DNA from: Pseudomonas bijieensis
GTDB taxonomy: Bacteria > Pseudomonadota > Gammaproteobacteria > Pseudomonadales > Pseudomonadaceae
Length of the DNA: 64,000 nucleotides
Assembly (NCBI RefSeq): GCF_013347965.1
Contig: NZ_CP048810.1
Span: forward strand, 4,215,501 to 4,279,500
Direction: 5' to 3'
Below, piece after piece: positions 47,078 through 55,780 of the stretch (within the stretch, counting starts at the first letter, position 1; each line of letters begins with the position of its first letter). The notes below the pieces were generated by a model. The model did no database searches, was not told where the DNA came from, and was given only the letters and a program-made list of their open reading frames with translations. Both the position numbers and the translations under genes were made by a program.

Positions 47078-47337
47078 GGGTTGGCCCTGAAGTAGTGATC
47101 CTCAGTGCGAACGATGTCGTCTTCCCCCAGGTGTTTGTCACTTTGCACTTCGATTATCACCCGATCGATCACTCTAGGGTTTTTCAAGCAAAGCTTGTGG
47201 CCTGCGGAGATAAAAGTCGATTCATTCTTGGTGATCAGGTGCGAGCCCGAGCCGTTGTTGATGACCTTAGCCATGCCTTCAGTCACCGCCCAATGTTCGT
47301 TGTGATCGGTGATCCCGGTGGTCAACGCACCTTTCAT
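47068..47337 (-). CDS. stand-alone cupin, equivalent to the C-terminal domain of WbpW-type mannose-6-P isomerase
   Basis: An 89-residue protein matching the cupin end of bifunctional phosphomannose isomerase/GDP-mannose pyrophosphorylase (EHWAVTEGMAKVINN, ENESTFI-like KNESTFISAGHKLCLKNP, and IEVQSDKHLGEDDIVRTEDHY). The GMP domain (about 340-380 residues in WbpW) is absent. It starts in an ATGA overlap with the rmd stop and overlaps wzm, so it is an in-frame, translated member of the operon and not random debris. Some expected metal residues of the isomerase may be missing. It occupies the place of gmd-wbpW in the P. aeruginosa order. Confidence 0.8.
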   Translation of the reverse strand: MKGALTTGITDHNEHWAVTEGMAKVINNGSGSHLITKNESTFISAGHKLCLKNPRVIDRVIIEVQSDKHLGEDDIVRTEDHYFRANPCC

Positions 47338-48248
47338 TCTTGTTGTACCCGTATCTCCCAGTCGGACAGAATCGCCCGCAAGGATTGTTGTGTTGTCGTT
47401 TCAGGCGTCCATCCGGTGGCCTGTCGCAGCTTGGCAGGGCTGCCACAGACGCGGCGCTGTTCTGCGCGGCGAAGACGCGCAGGGTCCTGGATCAGTTGCA
47501 CGTCGACCTGGGCGATATCGCCCAGTTGTTCGATCATGCTGCGAATGCTCTGCTCGCGGCCCGAGCAGATGTTGTAGACCTGCCCTGGGGCACCTTTTTC
47601 CAGCAAGGCCAGATAGGCGGAGATCACGTCGTCGACATCGAGAAAGTCGCGCGTCACGTCGATATCACCCATCTGCAGTTGGGCCGATTGTAGGCCCAGC
47701 TTGATCCGGCTGATTTGCTGGGCGGCGCTGGCAATGACGAAGCTGTCCTTCTGGCCGGGACCGATATGATTGAACGGGCGGGCCACCAGCACTGTCCAGC
47801 CCTCGCTAATGCCCCATTGCAGGCTCAGCAGTTCGGCCGACAGCTTGCTTACGGCATACGGGTTGCGCGGGGCGGGCGGTTGCAGTTCGGTACTCGGCAG
47901 TCGGTCTTCGCTGACTTGGCCATAGACATCACCGGAGCTGACATATAGGAATGTCCCGGTGAAACCCCGGACCTTGAGGGCTTGGAGCAGGTTCAAGGTG
48001 CCCATCAGATTGATGTGCAGAGTGCGCGCCGGATCGCGGAAGGCTTCAGGAATAAATGTCTGGCCCGCCAGGTGGATCACGGCGTCGGGAACCTCAGGCC
48101 AGAGGCCTTCCAGGGTCTTGGCATCCGTCAGGTCGTAGCGGGCAGCGACAGGCATGACCTGCCACGCCGAATCATGACCGTTCAGTCGAGATTTGATGTG
48201 ACGTCCCACGAAACCGCTGAGGCCCGTAACGAACAGACGTTTTTTCAA
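47334..48248 (-). CDS. rmd: GDP-6-deoxy-D-mannose reductase (GDP-D-rhamnose synthase)
   Basis: A 304-residue short-chain dehydrogenase of the extended type: LFVTGLSGFVGRHI (NAD(P)-binding, TGxxGxxG), LYVSSGDVYGQVS (catalytic Ser), NPYAVSKLSAELL (YxxxK), VARPFNHIGPGQ. The length equals that of P. aeruginosa Rmd. It reduces GDP-4-keto-6-deoxymannose to GDP-D-rhamnose, the sugar donor for WbpXYZ. It is the first gene of the minus-strand operon. The partner dehydratase gene gmd, adjacent in P. aeruginosa, is not in this window. Confidence 0.9.
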   Translation of the reverse strand: MKKRLFVTGLSGFVGRHIKSRLNGHDSAWQVMPVAARYDLTDAKTLEGLWPEVPDAVIHLAGQTFIPEAFRDPARTLHINLMGTLNLLQALKVRGFTGTFLYVSSGDVYGQVSEDRLPSTELQPPAPRNPYAVSKLSAELLSLQWGISEGWTVLVARPFNHIGPGQKDSFVIASAAQQISRIKLGLQSAQLQMGDIDVTRDFLDVDDVISAYLALLEKGAPGQVYNICSGREQSIRSMIEQLGDIAQVDVQLIQDPARLRRAEQRRVCGSPAKLRQATGWTPETTTQQSLRAILSDWEIRVQQE

Positions 48249-48674
48249 GCACCAGCTCCCTTGACGGTTGCTTCGTCTATTGCGAACTGAGTGGGAAATT
48301 TCCGTAAGATCGGGGAAAAATCACTTAACGTTCAGCCTAGAGAAGCATTTGTTGTAGTTGTTTGGTTGCCAATCTGTGCCAATTTTGTCGCAATTTCAAC
48401 AGGGCAAACCGTGACCGGTCAGTTCTCATATTTATAGACGGTTTATTCTCGCCAAGCGGTTCACGAACCCTTGGCGGATGTGTTTAGAATGCCCCTCGTC
48501 ACGCTGCCCCTGGCGCCGATCTTCGGATCGCCCCCCGGGGGCCTGACCACAAAAAAACAAGAACGAGACGGGTAGCAAGACGAACGACGAGCGGCGGCCT
48601 CCGGACCGGTTCGATGCGTGACTCGACCGTCATGAAGTGGGGCTGCCGGGATGGCGGCGCCATGATGGGATGCC
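48249..48674. promoter_or_regulatory. 426-bp divergent promoter region of the CPA locus
   Basis: No gene is seen. It contains AT-rich promoter sequence (for example TAGAAT at 48485-48490 facing right). A UUCG-capped hairpin CGATC-TTCG-GATCG follows at 48517-48530, then immediately CCCCC-GGGGG (48532-48541). About 190 nt of leader would therefore precede the rightward operon. No JUMPstart/ops (GGCGGTAG) element was found. Confidence 0.5.
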
Positions 48675-50285
48675 ATGAATTTCATTCTTTACTCGGACGT
48701 AAACGATCACTCCATCAGCCAGAGCCTCGGTCGCCCTGAGTACAGCTATTACTTCGTGCTAAAGGCCTATCGTCCCGTGCTGGAAAGCCTGGGGCCGGTG
48801 CATGTGGTGTCGTCGGTCGCCGAGGTCGATCCGCTTTATCAAACATTGCAGCAGGCTGGGCAGGACTGCTTGTTCCTGTCGTTTTCCCCTCCGCACAAGA
48901 CGCCGCTCGACCTGCTTTGCCCGATGGTCTGCGTGGTGGCCTGGGAGTTCGATTCGATCCCGGCCGAGCACTGGGACGACGACCTGCGGCATGACTGGAG
49001 CCGCACGCTGGCTCGTCATGGCCGGGTAATTACCCTGTCCAGCCACACAGCCGAGGCGATCCGTCGGACCTTGGGCGAGGATTTCCCGGTACTGGTATTG
49101 CCCACGCCGCTGTGGGAGCGTTTCGCGGCGGTTCGTGAGCAACACCCGAGCTTGCCGATCAACCCGGGAACGACCTTGCAGATCAAGGGCTGCATCATCG
49201 ACAGCCGGCCGCTCGGGCTGTCGGCTGACGGCTTGATCGCGCCAATCATCGAAGAGACGCCTGAGCCAGAACCGGAACCAGAACCGATCATCGAGCCGCC
49301 GCCCCTGACTTGGCGGCGGCGGGCATTCGTTTCCCGCCATTACCTGCGTGAAGTCATCCGTGCTTTTACCGGCAAGACCGAGCAGGGCCCCGTGTGGCTG
49401 TTCAAGCACAACCTGTTGTGCTGGTATCGCGAGGCGGTCCGCGACCTGATACCGGTGCCGGTACGCGTTGCGATCAGCAGGATCCTGAGAGGGCCGGCCC
49501 CGCCGCCGGTGTTCGTCGAGGAGCCCACTCCCGAGCCCGCGCCACCGGAACATCCCCAGGCCATCCTGCCGGACACCAGCCAGGTGGTGGAGACCGACGT
49601 CAGCGGGGTGGTGTACGTCAGCGTGTTCAACCCCGATGACGGTCGCAAGAACTGGCATCACTTGATCACCGCCTTTTGTTGGGCCCTGCGCGACGTCGAG
49701 GACGCCACGCTGGTGCTGAAAATGACCCAGAACGACCTGTCGACCTACTACGTCGAGCTGCTGACGCTGCTGTCCCAACTGTCGCCGTTCAGTTGCCGGG
49801 TGGTGGTGATGCACGGTTACCTGGAAGACGAACAATTCGCGCGGCTGTATGGCGCCGCGAGTTTCTACGTCAATGCGTCCCGCTGCGAAGGCCTGTGCCT
49901 GCCGTTGATGGAGTTCATGTCCTGCGCCCGCCCGGTCATCGCACCGGACCACACGGCGATGCGCGATTACATCGACGCCGAGGTGGCCTTCATCGTCAAG
50001 TCCAGCCGCGAGCCGACCATCTGGCCGGAAGACTCGCGCATCTTGTATCGCACCCTGCGCCATCGGCCTGACTGGGGTTCATTGAAGCTCGCCTACCAGC
50101 AGAGCTACGCCATGGCCAAGCGCCAACCGCAGGCCTATCAGGCCATGGCGGTTGCCGCGAACGAGCGGATGCGTCGCTATTGTGCGTTCACCCCGGTACA
50201 GCAGCGCCTGGCGGATTTCCTGGCTGCGCCGGGCTGTGACGAAAGGTTGCCGCTGGTGGTCCAGGCAGGTACCGCCTCATGCTGA
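48675..50285 (+). CDS. glycosyltransferase with Pro/Glu-rich insert (CPA modification cluster)
   Basis: A 536-residue GT4-like protein. Its N-terminus (LGRPEYSYYFVLKAYRPVLE) and the C-terminal GT-B half (VYVSVFNPDDGRKNWHHLI, NASRCEGLCLPLMEFMSCARPVI) are strongly similar to the next gene. Relative to that paralogue it has an extra stretch about residues 190-310 with Pro-Glu repeats (PEPEPEPEP and PTPEPAPPEHP) flanking a basic, helix-rich part. It corresponds in position to PA5455 of P. aeruginosa, one of five genes reported to be needed for normal CPA synthesis. Donor and acceptor are unknown. Confidence 0.82.
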   Translation: MNFILYSDVNDHSISQSLGRPEYSYYFVLKAYRPVLESLGPVHVVSSVAEVDPLYQTLQQAGQDCLFLSFSPPHKTPLDLLCPMVCVVAWEFDSIPAEHWDDDLRHDWSRTLARHGRVITLSSHTAEAIRRTLGEDFPVLVLPTPLWERFAAVREQHPSLPINPGTTLQIKGCIIDSRPLGLSADGLIAPIIEETPEPEPEPEPIIEPPPLTWRRRAFVSRHYLREVIRAFTGKTEQGPVWLFKHNLLCWYREAVRDLIPVPVRVAISRILRGPAPPPVFVEEPTPEPAPPEHPQAILPDTSQVVETDVSGVVYVSVFNPDDGRKNWHHLITAFCWALRDVEDATLVLKMTQNDLSTYYVELLTLLSQLSPFSCRVVVMHGYLEDEQFARLYGAASFYVNASRCEGLCLPLMEFMSCARPVIAPDHTAMRDYIDAEVAFIVKSSREPTIWPEDSRILYRTLRHRPDWGSLKLAYQQSYAMAKRQPQAYQAMAVAANERMRRYCAFTPVQQRLADFLAAPGCDERLPLVVQAGTASC

Positions 50286-51571
50286 TCATCATTTATTCGG
50301 AAACCAACCAGAGCAACATCCTGGAAAACCTCGGCAAGCCCGAGTACAGCTATTACTTCGTGCTCAAGGAGTTTCGCCCGGTGCTGGAGCGGTTGGGGCG
50401 GGTCGTCGAAGTGACTCGGCCTGACGAAGAGGTCGATCAGCTGTACGCCGATTGCCTGGGGCGGGGCGAGGATTGCGTATTCCTGTCGTTTTCACCTCCT
50501 CATCGCACCGCCGCCCACTACGCCTGCCCGACGATTCCAGTGTTCGCCTGGGAGTTCAGCACCATTCCCACCGAAAGCTGGCAGGGCGAGCCCCGGCACG
50601 ATTGGCGGGTGGTTTTGGGCGCAACCGGCATGGCGATTACCCATTCCAGTTTCACCGTCACGTCCGTTCGTGAGGTGATGGGCGTGGACTTCCCCATCGC
50701 CGCCATCGCGGCGCCGGTATGGGACCGCTTTGCCGCTCGCGGCGCGATGCTGGCCCAGCGGCCGACGGTGGATCACATGCGCCTGCAATTGCGTGGCCTG
50801 TTGATCGACAGCCGCACCACGGATCTGCGGCCTTATGGCCCGCCGGCGCACCAGGCCGGTACGCCGCTGGTGCTGGACGGTCCGGCCCAGGATTGCGAGT
50901 TGCTCCTGGACGGCGTGATCTATACCTCCGTGTTCAACCCTTACGACGGGCGCAAGAACTGGAAGGACATGATCAGCGCGTTTTGCACGACGTTCCGCGA
51001 CGTTGCCGACGCAACCCTGGTGCTCAAGCTGACGCATCACGACGTCACAGCCGCGCTCGTCGACATGCTCCATCACGTCTACAAGAACCAGTCGTACCGC
51101 TGCCGCATCGTGCTGATACATGGCTACCTGGCGGATGCGGACTACGAGCGGCTGGTGGAAGCCACCCGGTATGTGGTCAACAGTTCCTATGGCGAAGGAC
51201 AGTGCTTGCCGTTGATGGAGTTCATGTCTTGCGGCCGTCCGGCGATCGCGCCGCTGAACACGGCCATGGCCGACTACATCGACCATGATAACGCCTTCGT
51301 GGTGGATTCCACCGAGGAACTGACTGCCTGGCCCCACGACCCGCGTGCGGCGTACCGGACCCTGCGTTATGTCACCGATTGGGACTCGCTGTGTTCGGCC
51401 TACCGCGCCAGTTATGACGTGGCCAAAAACGACCCCGAGCGTTATCGCCGCATGTCGGCCCACGCCGTGCGCAGCCTGGAGAAGTTCTGCAGCCAGGCCA
51501 ACGCCGAGCAGCGTTTGCGGGCGTTTTTCGAAGACCTGACTGAGCGGCGCCGGAACGCGCAGCAGCCATGA
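50279..51571 (+). CDS. glycosyltransferase, paralogue of the preceding gene
   Basis: A 430-residue GT4-like protein beginning MLIIIYSETNQSNILENLGK, sharing LGKPEYSYYFVLKEFRPVLE, FLSFSPPHRT, YTSVFNPYDGRKNWKDMI and LPLMEFMSCGRPAIAP with its neighbour but lacking the Pro/Glu insert. The genes overlap by 7 bp. The tandem pair matches PA5455-PA5456 in the P. aeruginosa CPA region and arose by ancient duplication. Confidence 0.83.
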   Translation: MLIIIYSETNQSNILENLGKPEYSYYFVLKEFRPVLERLGRVVEVTRPDEEVDQLYADCLGRGEDCVFLSFSPPHRTAAHYACPTIPVFAWEFSTIPTESWQGEPRHDWRVVLGATGMAITHSSFTVTSVREVMGVDFPIAAIAAPVWDRFAARGAMLAQRPTVDHMRLQLRGLLIDSRTTDLRPYGPPAHQAGTPLVLDGPAQDCELLLDGVIYTSVFNPYDGRKNWKDMISAFCTTFRDVADATLVLKLTHHDVTAALVDMLHHVYKNQSYRCRIVLIHGYLADADYERLVEATRYVVNSSYGEGQCLPLMEFMSCGRPAIAPLNTAMADYIDHDNAFVVDSTEELTAWPHDPRAAYRTLRYVTDWDSLCSAYRASYDVAKNDPERYRRMSAHAVRSLEKFCSQANAEQRLRAFFEDLTERRRNAQQP

Positions 51572-52440
51572 TCCGGCGATGGCTGGCCGGGTTCAGACCC
51601 GCGGTGGAGCCTTCACCACCGCCGGCGGTGGCCGTTTCGCCCCGGGATGTTGGCCTCTACGACGCGATGCTGGATGGCTGGTTTCGCAGTGAAACCGGCG
51701 AATTGCTCAAGGGTTTTGCCATCACGGCCGCCGATACCTTGCTGGATGTCGGTTGCGGCGAAGGTGTGGCGACGCTGTTTGCGATGCGCCAGGGCGCGTC
51801 CGTGATCTTTACCGACAGCGAACAGGACAAGGTGCGTGACCTGGCCCGCCAGGTCGAGACCCAGGCCGTCGCGCCGTTCCTGGGCCTGGTCAGTAACAGC
51901 CTGCCGCTGCCCTTGGCCGATGGCTGCGCGAACAAGATCGTCTGCATGGAGGTGCTCGAGCATATCCATGAGCCAGAGCCGTTCATGGCCGAACTGGTGC
52001 GCATGGGCCGGCCAGGGGCGCAGTATTTGCTCAGCGTGCCGGCATCGGTGGGCGAACATTTGCAGCAAGGCATCGCACCGCCGGGCTACTTTCGAGCGCC
52101 CAACCATGTGCAGATTTTCAGCGCCGAACGATTCGCTGCGCTGGTGGAGGAGGCCGGGCTGGTGATCGAGCATCGCCAGGCCAGCGGGTTTTTCTGGGTC
52201 ATGGGCATGATTTTCTTCTGGGCCAGCGAACAGGCGGCAGGCCGGGACCTCGAGGGTGCCGTGCGCGACCGTATCCAGGCACCGTATCCCGCGTTGATGG
52301 AGCGCTGGGCGAGCCTCTGGCAGGGTTTGTTGGCGCAACCCGACGGCCTGGCGATCAAGCAGGTGCTGGACCGGTTCATGCCCAAGAGCCAGGTCATCAT
52401 CGCGCGTAAACCCGATCCTTTCTCCGGGAGTACTTCATGA
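51568..52440 (+). CDS. class I SAM methyltransferase (CPA cluster, first copy)
   Basis: A 290-residue methyltransferase with motif I TLLDVGCGEGVATLF (about residues 60-74), VFTDSE-type acidic loop (VIFTDSEQDKV) and NKIVCMEVLEHIHEPEPFMAEL. It overlaps the GT upstream (4 bp) and the acyltransferase downstream (4 bp). Closely related to the methyltransferase at 53585, sharing LYDAMLDGWF and the C-terminal KSQVIIARKP. Position matches PA5457. O-methylation of terminal rhamnose is inferred from the CPA context. Confidence 0.85.
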   Translation: MIRRWLAGFRPAVEPSPPPAVAVSPRDVGLYDAMLDGWFRSETGELLKGFAITAADTLLDVGCGEGVATLFAMRQGASVIFTDSEQDKVRDLARQVETQAVAPFLGLVSNSLPLPLADGCANKIVCMEVLEHIHEPEPFMAELVRMGRPGAQYLLSVPASVGEHLQQGIAPPGYFRAPNHVQIFSAERFAALVEEAGLVIEHRQASGFFWVMGMIFFWASEQAAGRDLEGAVRDRIQAPYPALMERWASLWQGLLAQPDGLAIKQVLDRFMPKSQVIIARKPDPFSGSTS

Positions 52441-53591
52441 GCAGCAAGCGGATCATGGACATCGAGTTGCTGCGCGCCGTCGCGGTGATCGGCGTGTTGT
52501 TCCATCACCTGCAAGGCATGCCGTTTCCTGGTGGATGGCCGCGTCTGGCAGCCCTGGCCGAGAGTTTCCAGCTGTGGTGGGGCGTGGATCTGTTCTTCGC
52601 GATATCCGGGTTCGTCATCGGTCGCAGCCTGATCCCGCAATTGCGTCGCTGCGACAGCCCTCGGCAATTCTGGGCCGTCACCCGGGAGTTCTGGATTCGC
52701 CGGGCGTTTCGCCTGTTGCCATCGGCCTGGCTCTGGTTGCTGCTGGTGCTGTTGGCGGTGTTCTTCCTGAATCGCTCCGGCGCGTTTGGCAGCGTGCAGG
52801 CCAACCTGCAGGCGACCCTGGCCGGTTTCCTGCAATTCGCCAACCTGCGTTTTGCCGATGCGTTCATGCGGTATGAATACGGCGCGAGCTTCGTGTACTG
52901 GACGCTGTCGTTGGAAGAGCAGTTCTATTTGATCCTGCCGCTGCTGGTGTTCGTCTCGCGCCGCTATCTGGTGTGGGTGCTGCTGGCTGTGGTGCTGGTG
53001 CAGTTTTTCACCTGGCGGGCGCTGTGGTTGTCGGTGATTCGTACCGATGCCTTGGCGTTGGGGGTGTTGTTGTCGATCTGGAGCCTGCGGTCCAGCTATT
53101 GGCGCTTCGAGCCCACATGGTTGCGCCGCCCGCCCTTGGGGGTGTTGTTGGTACTGGCCCTGGGCAGCGTGATGGCCTGGATCGCGACCGAGCACTTCAA
53201 TTTGTCGTTCTACCGGCTCGGGGTCATTGCTGTGCTCAGCGCCGTGCTGGTCTGGGTGGCCTCTTACGATCGGGATTACCTGTTGCCCCGCAGCCGATTG
53301 AAAACCGCGCTGACCTGGGTGGGCAGTCGTTCCTATGGGATCTACCTGATCCACATCCCGGTATTTTTTCTGCTGCGCGAGTTGTGGTTTCGTTTCGCGC
53401 CCTTGGGTTCGCCGGACCCGGCAAGCCACCCCTGGCTGGCCCTGGCTTGCGCCCTGTCGCTGATCGGGCTGTTGAGCGAACTCAACTACCGCTGGGTCGA
53501 AATGCCCATGCGCAATCGTGGCGCCCAACTGGTTGAACGCCTGTCCGCCGCCCGAACTGTCCTTCCTGTCTCTGGAGCTCCGTCATGCTGA
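52437..53591 (+). CDS. acyltransferase 3 family integral membrane protein (OafA-like)
   Basis: A 384-residue protein with about ten transmembrane helices. The N-terminus MDIELLRAVAVIGVLFHHLQG and GVDLFFAISGFVIGRSLIPQL are the family signature (conserved His-His and Arg), followed by EFWIRRAFRLLPSAWLWLLL and VYWTLSLEEQFYLILPLLVF. Such enzymes O-acetylate glycans in the periplasm or on lipid-linked intermediates. Position matches PA5458. It is coupled by ATGA-type overlaps to the methyltransferases on either side. Confidence 0.9.
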   Translation: MSSKRIMDIELLRAVAVIGVLFHHLQGMPFPGGWPRLAALAESFQLWWGVDLFFAISGFVIGRSLIPQLRRCDSPRQFWAVTREFWIRRAFRLLPSAWLWLLLVLLAVFFLNRSGAFGSVQANLQATLAGFLQFANLRFADAFMRYEYGASFVYWTLSLEEQFYLILPLLVFVSRRYLVWVLLAVVLVQFFTWRALWLSVIRTDALALGVLLSIWSLRSSYWRFEPTWLRRPPLGVLLVLALGSVMAWIATEHFNLSFYRLGVIAVLSAVLVWVASYDRDYLLPRSRLKTALTWVGSRSYGIYLIHIPVFFLLRELWFRFAPLGSPDPASHPWLALACALSLIGLLSELNYRWVEMPMRNRGAQLVERLSAARTVLPVSGAPSC

Positions 53592-54409
53592 GCCTTTTGA
53601 AGAAACTCACCACGGGCACGCCCGCGCCCGCCGCGCCGGTGGCCGACAAGGTCGATCCGTACATGCTCGGGCTGCACGATGCGATGCTCAGCGGCTGGTT
53701 CAACCAGCAAACCGGCGAACTGTTCACCGGCTTCCCGGTGACGCCTGAAGACACGCTGCTGGACGTGGGCTGCGGCGATGGCGGCAACGTGCATTTTTGT
53801 GGGATGCGCGGGGCGAAGATCATCATCGCCGACATCGACGCGGCCAAGGTCGAAGCCACTCGCCAGCGCTTGAGCGACACACCTGCACGCGAAGTCGAGT
53901 GTCATGTGACCGACTGCAACCCGCTGCCGATTGCCGACGCCACGGCCACCCGGGTGGTGTCCACCGAAGTCATCGAGCATGTCGACGACCCGGCGCAGTT
54001 CCTCGCTGAACTGGTACGGGTCGGCCAGCCCGGCGCGCTGTACCTGCTGAGCGTGCCGCACCCCAGTTCCGAAGACCTGCAAAAAGACATCGCCGCGCCG
54101 GAGTATTTCCGCAAGCCCAACCACATTCGCATCATCAGCGAAGAGCAGTTCAAGGCGATGGTCAGCGACGCTGGACTGGAGGTGTTGAGCCACAGCCAAT
54201 ACGGTTTCTACTGGTCGATGTGGATGCTGTTGTTCTGGGAGGCCAAGGTGGATTTCAGCAACGCCGACCACCCGTTGCTCAATCATTGGGCCGATACCTG
54301 GCAAGCCGTGCTGAACTCGCCCCGTGGCGCGCAGATCAAGCAGGCGTTGGACGCGGTGGTGGCCAAGAGTCAGGTGATTATTGCGCGTAAGCCTGGTGGC
54401 CTTTCATAA
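53585..54409 (+). CDS. class I SAM methyltransferase (CPA cluster, second copy)
   Basis: A 274-residue methyltransferase with motif I TLLDVGCGDGGNVHF, the acidic residue in IIIADIDAAKVE and STEVIEHVDDPAQFLAELVRVG. It is the paralogue of the enzyme at 51568 and matches PA5459 by position. The two genes flank the acyltransferase. It is the last gene of the rightward CPA modification operon; a REP doublet follows. Confidence 0.85.
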   Translation: MLSLLKKLTTGTPAPAAPVADKVDPYMLGLHDAMLSGWFNQQTGELFTGFPVTPEDTLLDVGCGDGGNVHFCGMRGAKIIIADIDAAKVEATRQRLSDTPAREVECHVTDCNPLPIADATATRVVSTEVIEHVDDPAQFLAELVRVGQPGALYLLSVPHPSSEDLQKDIAAPEYFRKPNHIRIISEEQFKAMVSDAGLEVLSHSQYGFYWSMWMLLFWEAKVDFSNADHPLLNHWADTWQAVLNSPRGAQIKQALDAVVAKSQVIIARKPGGLS

Positions 54410-54433
54410 CACTCATTGTGGCAAGGGCGCTTA

Positions 54434-54527
54434 CTGTGGCGAGGGGAGCTTGCTCCCGCTGGGTTGCGAAGCGACCCCTTTTGGTGGGTGCTGCGCACCC
54501 AAGCGGGAGCAAGCTCCCTCGCCACAG
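54434..54527. repeat. REP doublet, family 2
   Basis: CTGTGGCGAGG on the left and CCTCGCCACAG on the right frame the element; inner arms GGAGCTTGCTCCCGCT and AGCGGGAGCAAGCTCC match. It is shorter than the copies at 41221 and 57941. Confidence 0.92.
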
Positions 54528-54585
54528 AGTTTCTCTTCGACGCGGGTGGCGGTAATCTGCCGGGCTTTATGGGTGGTAAGGCTTC

Positions 54586-55780
54586 ATGACGTTTCTTTTC
54601 CGGCTCTCCCTGGCCCTCGCCATGTTGCTTTTGGGGGGCTGCGAAAAGCCTCCAACCCCGGCCCTCGATCAACAGGTCTATATCTGGCAACGCCAATGGA
54701 CGCCTGCCCATGAGTTGGCGCTGCGCCAAAGCCAGGGCGATTTTTCCACGCTGCGGGTGCTGGCGTTGCAGGCTTTTTCCCGGAGCGGGCTGGAGCCGTG
54801 CGCGGATCGATCCGGCGCTGCTCAAGGCTGACGGCCGTCCGCTGATCGCCGTGATTCGCCTGGACGGCCAGCTCAAGGCCTTGGATCAGGACGAGGTGAT
54901 CGCGCAAATCCAGCAAGTGCAGAGTGATTGGCAAGCCCAGGGCTTGGCGCCGATAGGGATAGAGATCGACCACGATGCCGGCAATGCACGGTTGCCGGCC
55001 TATGGAAAGTTTCTCGGCCAACTGCGGCAAGTCCTGCCCGCCAATCTGCGGCTAAGCATCACGGCGCTGCCGGCCTGGCTCGACAGTCCAGCATTGCCGG
55101 GGCTGTTGGAAGCGGTGGACAGCAGTGTGTTGCAGGTCCACGCGGTGAGCGACCCACGGCAAGGACTGTTCGATCCGAAACAGGCCCGGCACTGGGCGCA
55201 ACGCTGGGGCAAGGTCACCCAGAGGCCGTTTTATCTGGCCCTGCCGGCCTACGGCGTGGCGCTGCTGACCCAGGAGAGTGGCGTGCCGGTGGTGGAAAGC
55301 GAAGTGCCGATCGATCGCGGTGGCGAGCGGCGGGAGCTGCTGGCCGATCCGCAGCAAGTGGCCGGGCTTGCGGCGAATTTGCGGGCTGATACGCCGCCAC
55401 ATCTCGCCGGGCTGATCTGGTTTCGCCTGCCCTTGGCCGGCGACCGACGGGCGTGGAGCCTGACCACACTCGGCGCCGTCGCCCGGGGCGATCATCTGGA
55501 CAGTCGCCTGGCGTTGCAGTGGGGAGAGCAGGGCGGTTTGTACGATATTCGTCTGGTCAACCAGGGCAATCTCGACAGCCCCTGGCCCCAGCGTCTGACG
55601 CTCGCCGTGGGCGCGTGTGACGGCGTCGATGCCTTGGCCGGTTATACGTTGCAACAAACCCCCGGACTGCTTACCTTCACCCGCATTCAGGAAGGCCGCT
55701 TGGCTGCCGGCAGCCAACGAGCCATCGGCTGGGCGCGCTGTACGAAAATCGACCAAGGAGGTTTCAATGTTTACCCGTAA
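54586..55780 (+). pseudogene. frameshifted lipoprotein gene (DUF3142-like)
   Basis: The first 81 codons (54586-54831) encode MTFLFRLSLALAMLLLGGCE, a lipoprotein signal with lipobox LLGGC, followed by PALDQQVYIWQRQWTPAHELAL. The rest of the family-like sequence continues in another frame: IDPALLKADGRPLIAVIRLDGQ and IGIEIDHDAGNARLPAYGKF, to the stop at 55780. The switch lies around 54790-54808. Removing one base in GAGCCGTGCGCGG would join the frames as GLEPARIDPALL. The fused product would have about 397 residues, a periplasmic or outer-membrane lipoprotein of unknown function. No start signal supports the second frame on its own. It overlaps the next gene by 14 bp. Confidence 0.78.
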
